DNA of 11,235 nucleotides, from NCBI GenBank assembly GCA_012961845.1, contig DTYO01000110.1:1-11235 (forward strand), read 5' to 3'. The translations under genes and the position numbers were made by a program. Shown here in pieces: positions 1 to 6,256 of this stretch. Within the stretch, counting starts at the first letter, position 1, and the number at the start of each line of letters is the position of its first letter. This stretch comes from Thermodesulfobacteriaceae bacterium (GTDB lineage Bacteria > Desulfobacterota > Dissulfuribacteria > Dissulfuribacterales > UBA3076). Under the pieces are notes generated by a model, which did not search any database, had not been told where the DNA came from, and saw only the letters and a list, made by a program, of their open reading frames with translations.

Positions 1-127
1 CTTCCACAGCTTTTCGGATCCGGGTCAAATCACTCGAATGAATCCCCCAACGCCGTAACACCTCACTGATGCTGCCGTTTCCCTTTGCCTTGGCCATGGT
101 GGCTTCAATAAAAATCTGGTACTTCAA
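1..127 (-). CDS. Partial transposase OrfA-like helix-turn-helix protein, cut by window edge
   Basis: Reading leftwards from a TTG at 127-125, the frame encodes LKYQIFIEATMAKAKGNGSI followed by SEVLRRWGIHSSDLTRIRKA and leaves the window at base 1. The pattern (LKYQ-F-EA, then S-EV-RRWGIHSSDL-RIRK) resembles the N-terminal helix-turn-helix of IS3/IS66-type transposase OrfA proteins, which bind the element's ends; I infer this from motif style only. The start is unclear. The frame stays open up to a TAG at 220-218 but has no ATG before the internal one at 97-95, and no good ribosome binding site precedes the TTG, so this may be a decayed remnant. No terminal inverted repeat of an insertion sequence could be identified to its right. 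It is divergent from the translation operon and probably marks an element boundary next to a tRNA gene. Confidence 0.4.
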   Translation of the reverse strand, partial: MKYQIFIEATMAKAKGNGSISEVLRRWGIHSSDLTRIRKAVE

Positions 128-437
128 ACCCCTGACAATGCACAGATTTGGTGAAATCGCACTCCCCCTTTCGGATTCAAATGCAGAACACTTTTTCTTT
201 GAATTCGCTGCACCTTCCTAGTGCAGTTTCTGACTAAAAATATTTCATATAACATGCTGTAATTTACGCCAATTAGTATTGTTCGGCTTTTGAAGCGAAT
301 AATCTGGGTTGGAACGTCAACTCCGGACTGGCCCGTCACGGGAGTCAGGATGTTTGTCCGGTACAGCCGCCTGCCCCGCTAGTACATAAATACGCCGCAC
401 CCTGTAACCAGATAGAATTCAGATTCAACCCTAATCC
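128..437. other. Non-coding stretch between transposase-like fragment and tRNA promoter
   Basis: I see no supportable gene in this stretch. A 71-codon frame on the - strand (339-124) has no recognisable motif, lies in a different frame from the transposase-like fragment, and looks fortuitous. A short perfect inverted repeat CCCGT-C-ACGGG sits at 332-342, with partial outer pairing GACT (326-329)/AGTC (343-346). It has no T tract and is not a terminator. The region may contain the unseen end of a mobile element. Confidence 0.4.
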
Positions 438-466
438 TTGCATTTTCAATACCGGTCATTTACTAT
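438..466 (+). promoter_or_regulatory. Putative sigma70 promoter for tRNA-Gly and possibly the operon
   Basis: A -35-like TTGCAT (438-443) and a -10-like TACTAT (461-466) are separated by exactly 17 nt. Each hexamer is only a partial match to consensus (3/6 and 4/6). The position fits: transcription would begin about 473, a dozen bases before the mature tRNA 5' end. It is the best promoter-like pair upstream of the whole gene block, so it may drive the operon as well by readthrough. Confidence 0.45.
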
Positions 467-484
467 ACCTCTGAAAAACTGAGG

Positions 485-560
485 GCGGGTGTAGCTCAGC
501 TGGTAGAGCACAAGCTTCCCAAGCTTGGGGTCGCGGGTTCGAGTCCCGTTGCCCGCTCCA
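485..560 (+). tRNA. tRNA-Gly (anticodon CCC)
   Basis: A complete 76-nt cloverleaf is present. The acceptor GCGGGTG (485-491) pairs with TGCCCGC (550-556), with two G-U pairs at the inner end. The anticodon stem CAAGC/GCTTG (511-515/523-527) is perfect and encloses the loop TTCCCAA, giving anticodon CCC at 518-520, which reads GGG. The T arm is GCGGG-TTCGAGT-CCCGT (533-549). The discriminator is T557, as is usual for bacterial glycine tRNAs, and CCA (558-560) is genomically encoded. It is transcribed in the same direction as the operon. In E. coli an initiator tRNA gene (metY) occupies the equivalent place ahead of rimP. Confidence 0.96.
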
Positions 561-724
561 TCCCTTTTTGAGGTTTGGTGAACCTGGAGACTTGTATTTC
601 ATAAAGGCCAGCCTTACTTTAATCTGTGGAGATAATATTGATTAACACGTGTATATCAGGCCTACACGTTGAAATCATGATTACTCTGCTAATAAAGTGG
701 GCACTTAACCCACTTTATTTTTTT
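561..724 (+). promoter_or_regulatory. rimP leader region
   Basis: This is a 164-nt leader between the tRNA and rimP. It contains a 7-bp hairpin ACGTGTA/TACACGT (647-653/663-669, 9-nt loop) and then the strong terminator at 691-724. A sequence at 616-623 (ACTTTAAT) could pair with 7 of 8 bases of the terminator's left arm (691-698), a possible antiterminator. A ribosome binding site GGAG (628-631) lies 6 nt before a TTG (638-640) that is in frame with rimP and open across the terminator. A poor promoter-like pair TTGAAA (669-674) and AATAAA (691-696), 16 nt apart, would start transcripts inside the hairpin and so bypass it. Regulation by attenuation is inference. Confidence 0.5.
691..724 (+). 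terminator. Intrinsic terminator or attenuator abutting rimP start
   Basis: A perfect 11-bp stem (691-701 with 709-719) encloses the 7-nt loop CACTTAA, and seven consecutive T follow at 718-724. The last T is immediately followed by the ATG of rimP at 725. The core GTGGG/CCCAC plus A/T pairs and U tract is a textbook rho-independent terminator. It would end transcripts coming from the tRNA promoter, so operon expression must depend on readthrough, antitermination or a promoter located within it. Confidence 0.85.
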
Positions 725-1186
725 ATGGCTTTTGAAGATAAGAAAACAGACAACATAGAAGAAACCATCAGAGTACTGGTGGAGCCCTTGGTGCTCCATG
801 CTGGAATGGAGCTTCTGGGCGTGGAATATGCCGGCAGCAGGCTTGTTCTCACAATCGACAAGCCCGGCGGAGTGACCGTGGATGACTGTGCGCATGTCAG
901 CCGCATTGTCGGTGATCTGCTGGACATCAAAGATCCTGTCCCGGGCCGGTACAACCTTGAAGTCTCATCTCCGGGGATAAACCGTCCGCTTACAAGGGAA
1001 GAAGATTTCACCCGGTTTGCCGGGGAGAAGATCGTTTTGAAGACAAAAGATCCCATTAACGGCCGGCGACGCTTCAAGGGAACCCTGGAAGGGATGGAGG
1101 ATGGATTGATCCGCCTTTCTTCAGGTAAGGACACATTTGAAATACCCTTTGACCGAATAGCCAGAGCACGCCTGGACATACTCTGA
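725..1186 (+). CDS. rimP: Ribosome maturation factor RimP
   Basis: RimP is a cytoplasmic factor that binds the 30S subunit and is needed for its late maturation, around assembly of the S12 region. The 153-residue product has the expected length and the family signature: GVTVDDCAHVSRIVGDLLD at 49-67 followed by PVPGRYNLEVSSPGINRPL at 71-89. The C-terminal SH3-like part (about 95-153) ends IARARLDIL. I chose ATG 725 because MAFEDKKTDNIEETIRVLVE matches the usual RimP beginning, but seven U of the terminator precede it and there is no Shine-Dalgarno sequence. The frame is open further upstream to GTG 626 or TTG 638; TTG 638 has GGAG 6 nt before it, and use of it would add 29 hydrophobic residues. 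It heads the nusA operon, as in most Proteobacteria. Confidence 0.93.
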   Translation: MAFEDKKTDNIEETIRVLVEPLVLHAGMELLGVEYAGSRLVLTIDKPGGVTVDDCAHVSRIVGDLLDIKDPVPGRYNLEVSSPGINRPLTREEDFTRFAGEKIVLKTKDPINGRRRFKGTLEGMEDGLIRLSSGKDTFEIPFDRIARARLDIL

Positions 1187-1205
1187 CAGGATGCTTTCTT
1201 TACAG

Positions 1206-1221
1206 ACTTGCTGCAGCAAGT
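1206..1221. repeat. Perfect 16-bp palindrome in rimP-nusA spacer
   Basis: ACTTGCTGCAGCAAGT is a perfect palindrome lying 20 nt after the rimP stop codon, in the 118-nt rimP-nusA spacer. As DNA it could be a dimeric repressor site. As RNA it could form a short stem with a small loop. No T tract follows, so it is not a terminator. Function unknown. Confidence 0.55.
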
Positions 1222-1304
1222 AGTTGTGTTGAGCCGTGAAGTCCGCTGAAGGGCTGCAGTAAGAAGCAGGAAAAGAAAAAGTAAATAAGGACACAATTCG
1301 CGAC

Positions 1305-2654
1305 ATGTCTTTGGAACTCAAGAGAACTATAGATCAGGTAAGCAGGGAAAAGGGCCTTGACCGCAATATCCTTGTAGCTGCTGTTGAAGAAGCGGTAAAA
1401 TCAGCTGTCAAGAAACGTTTCGGATCCCATCTGGATCTGGAAGTAAATTTCAATGAAAACGAGGGAAAAATCGAAGTCTTTCGGTACAGGACTGTGGTGG
1501 AAAAAGTCAGAAACCAGGAAACCGAAATCGCCCTGGAGGAAGCCAGAGAACTTGATCCTGAGAGTGAAATCGGTGACAGCATCGGGACCAAAATGGACAC
1601 ATCATCCTTGGGAAGGATTGCAGCCCAGTCAGCAAGGCAGGTAATCATCCAGAAGATGAAGAGGGCCGAAAGGGATCTCATATACGAAGAGTTCAAAGAC
1701 CGCGAAGGTGAAATAGTAAACGGCATTGTGCAGCGGTATGAGCGGGGCAACCTCATAGTCAACCTGGGGCGCACAGAAGCGCTTCTGCCCTCCTCCGAAC
1801 AGATCCCCAATGACAGTTACCGCCGCGGAGACAGGTTGAGGGCCTATATCATAGAGGTACGCAAGACTCCCAGAGAGGCTCAGATCATTCTGTCCAGGAC
1901 TCGCCCGGAATTCCTTCTGAAACTGTTCGAGCTGGAAGTCCCGGAGATTACAGAGGGCATAGTCCAGGTCATGGGGGTGGTCCGGGAACCGGGCAGCAGG
2001 TCCAAAATAGCTGTAAGTTCCAGGGAGTCCGACGTTGATCCGGTGGGCGCATGTGTAGGCATGCGCGGCTCCAGGGTTCAGGCCGTGGTCCAGGAGCTTC
2101 GCGGCGAGAAAATCGACATAGTGCCCTGGAATCCTGATCCTGCCAAATATGTATATAATGCTCTGGCTCCTGCCGAGTGTTCAAGTGTAATCGTGGATGA
2201 AGCAAACATGTCCATAGAAGCCATTGTACCGGACGAACAACTTTCTCTGGCAATAGGACGGCAGGGGCAGAATGTGCGCCTGGCCGCCAAGCTCATGGGA
2301 TGGAAAATAGATGTCAGAAGTGAAACCAGGCACGCCAACATGCAGGATCCCAATTATTTTACCCTGCTGGAGGTACCCGGCATGACTGAAAACATAGCTG
2401 ACAAGTTGTATGCCCAGGGCATTACATCAGCTGAACTTCTTTCCCAGGCGGATCCTGAGGCCCTGGCCGGTGATGCCAAGCTGGCTGTGGACCTTGTAAA
2501 ATCACTGGTGGAAGAAGCCGGGCATTACATGGAAGAACACAGAACGACGGAAGAAACGGTATCCGCTGCTGATTCTGAGGCAGAGGGATCACCGGAGAAC
2601 GACAATGGCGATTCAGGTACGCCTGGCGGACAGCCCGAGGAAGCAGAGGCCTGA
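1305..2654 (+). CDS. nusA: Transcription termination/antitermination protein NusA
   Basis: NusA binds RNA polymerase and nascent RNA and modulates pausing, intrinsic termination and antitermination. The 449 residues show the N-terminal polymerase-binding domain (about 1-130, beginning SLELKRTIDQVSREKGLDRN), an S1 domain (about 136-200, GEIVNGIVQRYERGNLIVNL), KH1 with GMRG at 252-255, and KH2 with GRQG at 318-321 (IVPDEQLSLAIGRQGQNVRL). A single helix-hairpin-helix-like segment follows (about 353-403, LLEVPGMTENIADKLYAQGI). The end (405-449) is an acidic, Glu/Ser/Gly-rich low-complexity tail. E. coli NusA is longer (495 residues, with two acidic repeats), so this is the shorter form. ATG 1305 gives the canonical N-terminus; AAGGA (1286-1290) is a rather distant ribosome binding site. 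The 3' end overlaps the start of ylxR by 50 nt. Confidence 0.97.
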   Translation: MSLELKRTIDQVSREKGLDRNILVAAVEEAVKSAVKKRFGSHLDLEVNFNENEGKIEVFRYRTVVEKVRNQETEIALEEARELDPESEIGDSIGTKMDTSSLGRIAAQSARQVIIQKMKRAERDLIYEEFKDREGEIVNGIVQRYERGNLIVNLGRTEALLPSSEQIPNDSYRRGDRLRAYIIEVRKTPREAQIILSRTRPEFLLKLFELEVPEITEGIVQVMGVVREPGSRSKIAVSSRESDVDPVGACVGMRGSRVQAVVQELRGEKIDIVPWNPDPAKYVYNALAPAECSSVIVDEANMSIEAIVPDEQLSLAIGRQGQNVRLAAKLMGWKIDVRSETRHANMQDPNYFTLLEVPGMTENIADKLYAQGITSAELLSQADPEALAGDAKLAVDLVKSLVEEAGHYMEEHRTTEETVSAADSEAEGSPENDNGDSGTPGGQPEEAEA

Positions 2655-2923
2655 GCGTATAGATGAAGCAACTGAATCCAGGAGAACACATACTCCGGTT
2701 CGGACCTGTATTGTATGCAGGGTCAATGTACCCAGCAACGATCTGATGCATATGGCTGTAGACAACCCCAAAAAACGTCCTGGACGAGGAAATGACTGTT
2801 CTCGGCGCGGGGGCCTATGTCTGTCGGGGCGGATCCTGTATCAGCCGTCTAAAGAACAATTCAAAGAGATATCTCGAAGGGGCGTTTAAAAGTAAGCTTT
2901 CGGGATATCCCTTGATTATGTAA
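2605..2923 (+). pseudogene. ylxR: YlxR family (DUF448) nucleic acid-binding protein, frameshifted
   Basis: The first frame, from ATG 2605 (GGAG 8 nt upstream), reads to TPVRTCIVCRVNVPSNDLMH and MAVDNPK. This is the N-terminal half of YlxR with its CxxC-R motif. The C-terminal half (GAGAYVCRGGSCISRLKNNS, then KRYLEGAFKSKL) lies in the +1 frame and ends at TAA 2921-2923. Removing one A from the A6 run at 2770-2775 joins the frames into a 105-residue protein. In the joined protein the distance from the first Cys to the GAGAY motif (37 positions) nearly equals that in Bacillus YlxR as I recall it. Read without correction, the frame stops at 2889 after about 94 residues and lacks the conserved end. 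YlxR homologues sit between nusA and infB and are proposed RNA-binding or regulatory proteins. The shift could be a base-calling error, a true mutation or, less likely, programmed frameshifting. Confidence 0.8.
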
Positions 2924-2946
2924 TCAACATCAAGGCTGGTTGATTA
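2912..2946 (+). repeat. Three alternating copies of TTGATTA/TAATCAA before infB
   Basis: TTGATTA (2912-2918), TAATCAA (2921-2927) and TTGATTA (2940-2946) overlap the end of ylxR and the ylxR-infB spacer. The middle copy can pair with either neighbour. With the right-hand copy it forms a perfect 8-bp stem TAATCAAC/GTTGATTA with a 10-nt loop. The left pair leaves only a 2-nt gap and so suits a DNA palindrome better than an RNA hairpin. The two pairings exclude each other. Confidence 0.5.
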
Positions 2947-2993
2947 TTAGTAACAATATAAATTTGTATATGTCGGGGGTTTAAATAACAGGC

Positions 2994-5705
2994 ATGGCTA
3001 AAGTCAGAGTCCATGAGCTGGCCAAGGAATTGGGAATACCCAGCAAGGAAATGGCGGCCAAGATAAAAGAACTTGGCTACAACATCAAAAATTATATGAG
3101 CACCCTTGAGGGCTACGAAGCCGACGAAATCCGCGTCAAACTCCGTACAAAGCCAGAAACTGAAGAAAAAGCAAAACCCAAGGTGGTGGTACGGCGGCGA
3201 CAACGCGTAGTTCATCTTAAAAAAATCGTTCGCCCGCAGCCGGGGGAGCCGGAAATCACTCCTCCGCCAGAACCTGTTCTCGAAAAGAAGGCCGAAGAAT
3301 CCGCCGTGATCAAAAAAGAAACGGCGGAGCCGGAACCGCTCCCTCCGACGGCGGAAGAAGCTTCGGTACCTGAGGAGCTGAAAAAAGCTGAGGAAGAAAA
3401 GCAGCCGGGGGCAAAAACTGAAACTGCCGCTGCAGAAGCACCGGAGGCAGGGGAACCCGAAGCTGTCACAAAACCTGAAGAAGAAAAAAAGGCGGAACCC
3501 AAAAGATTTGTCAAGATACTCGACCGTCCAAGAATCGAAATCACTCAACCTAAGGCAAGGCCCCAAAAAACCGCTCCATCGAAACCTGCCAGGCCGGGCA
3601 GGAAAGCCGCTCCGACTGCTGCGACCCACCGGCCTTCAGTCCCTGCAGGTGCGCATCCTGCCCCTGGAAAAAAGGGAAAGAAGAAGGGCAAAAGGGTGGT
3701 TCAAACCACGGAATTCGGACCATCACACAAGAAAAAGCGCCCGATGACCAAGAAGAAAGGCAGACTCAAGCCTATCAACAAGATCGTCGAGGAAGAGATG
3801 GGCATGATAGATACCATGGCAGGCCCGGGCGCCGGCAGAGAATCGGCAAAACGGGGAGGCAGGGCCCAGCCGACTCCGAAACCCGGAACATTGCCCGCAA
3901 AGGCAGGAAAACGCAAATTCACTGTCTATGAGACCATTCAGGTCAGTGAACTGGCGAAGCGGATGGGGATCAAGGCCAGTGATGTCATAATGAAGCTCAT
4001 GGGGCTGGGAGTCATGGCAACCGCCAACCAGTCCATCGATTTCGATGTTGCAAGCCTGGTGGCATCAGAATTCGATTATGAAGTGGAAAAGAAGGCTGTT
4101 GCCGAGGATCTCATCCACATTGAAGAGATCCAGTTCGAAGGAGGAGAACCCGTACCCCGCCCCCCTGTTGTAACTGTTATGGGACATGTAGATCACGGAA
4201 AGACTTCTCTGCTGGACGCAATCCGGAAGGCAGACGTGGCCTCGCAGGAGGCCGGCGGCATAACCCAGCATATCGGCGCCCATCATGTAATGCTGGACTC
4301 GGGCCAGGAGGTGGTGTTTTTAGACACTCCAGGCCATGAAGCATTCACGGCCATGAGGCTGCGCGGCGCCCAGGTGACGGACATAGTCATACTCATCGTC
4401 GCTGCAGATGACGGGGTCATGGCCCAGACCAAAGAAGCCATAGACCATGCCAAGGCAGCTGGCGTTCCGATCATCGTGGCAATAAACAAGATCGACAAAC
4501 CCGGAGCAAATCCTGAAAAGGTAAAGGGCGAACTGGCTGAGTTGGGTCTGATTCCCGAAGACTGGGGGGGAGATACGATTTTTGTTGAAATCTCTGCGAA
4601 ACAGGGCACCGGGATCGATGATCTACTGGACATGATGGGGCTCCAGGCAGAAGTCCTGGAGTTGAAAGCCGATCCCAGGCGTCCAGCCAAGGGGCATGTC
4701 ATAGAGGCAAAACTGGACAAGGGCAGGGGGCCTGTGGCTACCCTCCTGGTTTCGGAAGGCACCCTTCATGTAGGTGATGCCCTGGTGTGCGGCCTTCATC
4801 ATGGCAGGATCCGTGCAATGCTGAACGACAAGGGTGACAGAATAAGAGAAGCGGGGCCGTCTATTCCTGTTGAAGTACAGGGGCTTTCAGGCGTTCCTGA
4901 TGCCGGCAATGAATTTACCGTCCTGCCCAACGAAAAGAAGGCAAGAGAGGTGGCTGAATACCGGCAGAGGAAGGCAAGAGAAGCTGAACTCCTGAAAACC
5001 AGGAAACTCAGCCTGGAAAATGTTTTTGAAAAACTGCAGGAAGACGCGCTCAAAGAACTGGATATCGTTCTCAAGACAGACGTCCGGGGATCTCTCGAAG
5101 CCCTTACCGAGTCCCTGCAGAAGCTCAGCACCGAAAAGATCAAGGTGCGGATTGTCAGGGGCGGGATAGGCGCCATCTCTGAATCAGACGTCCTGCTGGC
5201 TTCGGCATCCAATGCCATCATAATCGGATTCAATGTAAAACCGAGCTTAAAGGCCAAGGCCCTGGCTGAACACGAAAATGTGGACATCAGGTTCTACGAT
5301 GTCATCTACCACGCCATTGAAGAAGTCAAGGGTGCAATGGCAGGTCTGCTGGAGCCCGTCTACAGGGAGAAGGTGCTGGGCAGGGCCGAAGTGAGAGATA
5401 CGTTCCATATTACCAAGGTGGGCACTGTGGCAGGATGCTATGTGACCGAAGGGATAATGAGACGAAATGCCCAGGCAAGACTCTTAAGGGACAATGTGGT
5501 GGTCTACACTGGAAAAGTGAATTCACTGCGGCGATTCAAGGAAGACGCCAAAGAGGTCCAGGCAGGGTATGAATGTGGCGCCGGACTGGAAAAATTCAAT
5601 GACATCAAAGTTGGAGATGTAATAGAAACTTTTGAAATGGAGGAACTTGCCCCATCTCTGGGAGAATCTTTAGATGATCGTAGGAGTGGTCAGGCTCAGG
5701 ATTAG
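2994..5705 (+). CDS. infB: Translation initiation factor IF-2
   Basis: IF2 is the GTPase that brings fMet-tRNA to the 30S P site and promotes subunit joining. The 903-residue product begins with an IF2 N-terminal module (1-50, KVRVHELAKELGIPSKEMAA). A long Glu/Lys/Pro/Ala-rich, probably disordered linker follows (about 52-300), then a second IF2 N-terminal module (about 305-366). The G domain is complete: G1 GHVDHGKT 397-404, switch region GGITQHIGA, G3 DTPGHEAF 444-451, G4 NKID 498-501, G5 SAK 534-536. Domains II to IV follow, with a C-terminal fMet-tRNA-binding region ending near VGDVIETFEMEELAPSL. ATG 2994 matches the family N-terminus, but the G-rich stretch GGGGG (2975-2979) is a distant and poor ribosome binding site. 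The 3' end overlaps ylxP by 32 nt. Confidence 0.98.
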   Translation: MAKVRVHELAKELGIPSKEMAAKIKELGYNIKNYMSTLEGYEADEIRVKLRTKPETEEKAKPKVVVRRRQRVVHLKKIVRPQPGEPEITPPPEPVLEKKAEESAVIKKETAEPEPLPPTAEEASVPEELKKAEEEKQPGAKTETAAAEAPEAGEPEAVTKPEEEKKAEPKRFVKILDRPRIEITQPKARPQKTAPSKPARPGRKAAPTAATHRPSVPAGAHPAPGKKGKKKGKRVVQTTEFGPSHKKKRPMTKKKGRLKPINKIVEEEMGMIDTMAGPGAGRESAKRGGRAQPTPKPGTLPAKAGKRKFTVYETIQVSELAKRMGIKASDVIMKLMGLGVMATANQSIDFDVASLVASEFDYEVEKKAVAEDLIHIEEIQFEGGEPVPRPPVVTVMGHVDHGKTSLLDAIRKADVASQEAGGITQHIGAHHVMLDSGQEVVFLDTPGHEAFTAMRLRGAQVTDIVILIVAADDGVMAQTKEAIDHAKAAGVPIIVAINKIDKPGANPEKVKGELAELGLIPEDWGGDTIFVEISAKQGTGIDDLLDMMGLQAEVLELKADPRRPAKGHVIEAKLDKGRGPVATLLVSEGTLHVGDALVCGLHHGRIRAMLNDKGDRIREAGPSIPVEVQGLSGVPDAGNEFTVLPNEKKAREVAEYRQRKAREAELLKTRKLSLENVFEKLQEDALKELDIVLKTDVRGSLEALTESLQKLSTEKIKVRIVRGGIGAISESDVLLASASNAIIIGFNVKPSLKAKALAEHENVDIRFYDVIYHAIEEVKGAMAGLLEPVYREKVLGRAEVRDTFHITKVGTVAGCYVTEGIMRRNAQARLLRDNVVVYTGKVNSLRRFKEDAKEVQAGYECGAGLEKFNDIKVGDVIETFEMEELAPSLGESLDDRRSGQAQD

Positions 5706-5967
5706 ACTGCCGGAAAACCACTCGCTCAAGGGAAAACGACGGGTTGTAAAGAGCCTGATCGGCAGGGTGGGAAACCGTTTTAACGTAGCGATTTCCGAGA
5801 TAGATCTCAATGATGTGTGGCAGAGCGGGGTAATAGGCATATCCACGGTGGGGAACAGCCAATCTGTCATCAATTCCGCCCTGGACAGAGTCCTGAACTT
5901 CATAGATGAAACGTGTCCCGTAGAGGTAATAGACTCAGAAATTGAAATTATTCACCTGGGAAACTGA
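5674..5967 (+). CDS. ylxP: YlxP family protein (DUF503)
   Basis: This is a 97-residue protein of the DUF503/YlxP family, with the typical start MIVGVVRLRIRLPENHSLKG followed by KRRVVKSLIGRVGNRFNVAI. The central region DLNDVWQSGVIGISTVGNS and the C-terminal helix with DSEI are also family-like. Members are small alpha/beta proteins found beside infB and rbfA in Firmicutes and Desulfobacterota. Their biochemical role is not established; the neighbourhood suggests ribosome-linked work. The start ATG 5674 lies inside the last codons of infB in another frame, with GGGAG (5660-5664) 9 nt upstream, so translation is probably coupled to that of infB. Confidence 0.9.
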   Translation: MIVGVVRLRIRLPENHSLKGKRRVVKSLIGRVGNRFNVAISEIDLNDVWQSGVIGISTVGNSQSVINSALDRVLNFIDETCPVEVIDSEIEIIHLGN

Positions 5968-6256
5968 GCATATGCGGCAGGATTTCCCCCGGATTATCCG
6001 AGTTCTTTTTTCCGCTCTCACCTCCGGTTATGGTCATGATGACCGCTCACCGGAGACATACAGGCTGCTCGGGGCAGCCTGCTGTTTTGTATCCTGTTTA
6101 CAGGATGGTGCCGGATCAGGACAGAGGGCGTGAAGTCGTATTTCCCGTACTTTTCCCATGCCGACAACGCCGCATATGCCATGCCCTGTGAACAGATGCC
6201 AGTCACGGAAATCCATGACCGGCAGTTAACCATGTAAGTGGATTATTCCTCAGATT
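5968..6256 (+). other. Structured 289-nt spacer between ylxP and rbfA
   Basis: No convincing gene lies here; a 63-codon + frame (5942-6133) and overlapping - frames have no recognisable motif. The spacer holds a series of inverted repeats: outer CTCCGGT/ACCGGAG (6022-6028/6049-6055) around GGTCAT-G-ATGACC (6032-6044); CAGGCTGC/GCAGCCTG (6061-6068/6074-6081); ATCCTG/CAGGAT (6091-6096/6101-6106); and TGCCAGTCA/TGACCGGCA with one mismatch (6197-6205/6216-6224). An 11-nt inverted repeat GCATATGCGGC (5968-5978)/GCCGCATATGC (6169-6179) encloses most of it, beginning right after the ylxP stop. It may be an inserted repeat element, an mRNA processing or stability region, or a regulatory RNA. Confidence 0.55.
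6061..6090 (+). terminator. Weak terminator-like hairpin in ylxP-rbfA spacer
   Basis: A perfect 8-bp GC-rich stem (CAGGCTGC/GCAGCCTG, loop TCGGG) is followed by CTG and only four T (6085-6088). A second hairpin follows at 6091-6106. The T tract is short and offset from the stem, so at most partial termination is expected; RNA processing or 3'-end protection is as likely. Confidence 0.3.

Noticed and set aside
124..339. 71-codon - strand frame upstream of the transposase-like fragment
   Set aside because: Different frame from the helix-turn-helix segment and without any motif or ribosome binding site.
561..600. Terminator right after the tRNA (AGGTT/AACCT)
   Set aside because: Only a 5-bp weak stem with no following T tract; the T run at 564-569 precedes it.
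715..1296. 193-codon - strand frame opposite rimP
   Set aside because: Shadow of rimP codon usage; Ser/Arg-rich and with no domain.
2770..2776. Programmed -1 frameshift site in ylxR
   Set aside because: The needed shift is +1, and the zero-frame codons AAA AAA CGT do not form a standard -1 slippery heptamer; a single-base insertion is simpler.
2940..2972. Internal promoter before infB (TTGATT with TATAAA or TATATG)
   Set aside because: Spacings of 11 and 21 nt are outside the sigma70 range; the region is merely AT-rich.
2916..3629. 237-codon - strand frame opposite the start of infB
   Set aside because: Phe/Arg/Leu-rich complement of the Lys/Glu-rich IF2 linker, not a protein-like sequence.
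5942..6133. 63-codon + strand frame overlapping the end of ylxP
   Set aside because: No ribosome binding site, no recognisable motif, atypical composition, and it spans the inverted repeats of the spacer.
6018..6233. 60-71 codon - strand frames in the ylxP-rbfA spacer
   Set aside because: Two overlapping frames of similar length with no family resemblance and no start signals; best explained as chance, though they would matter if the spacer is a repeat element.
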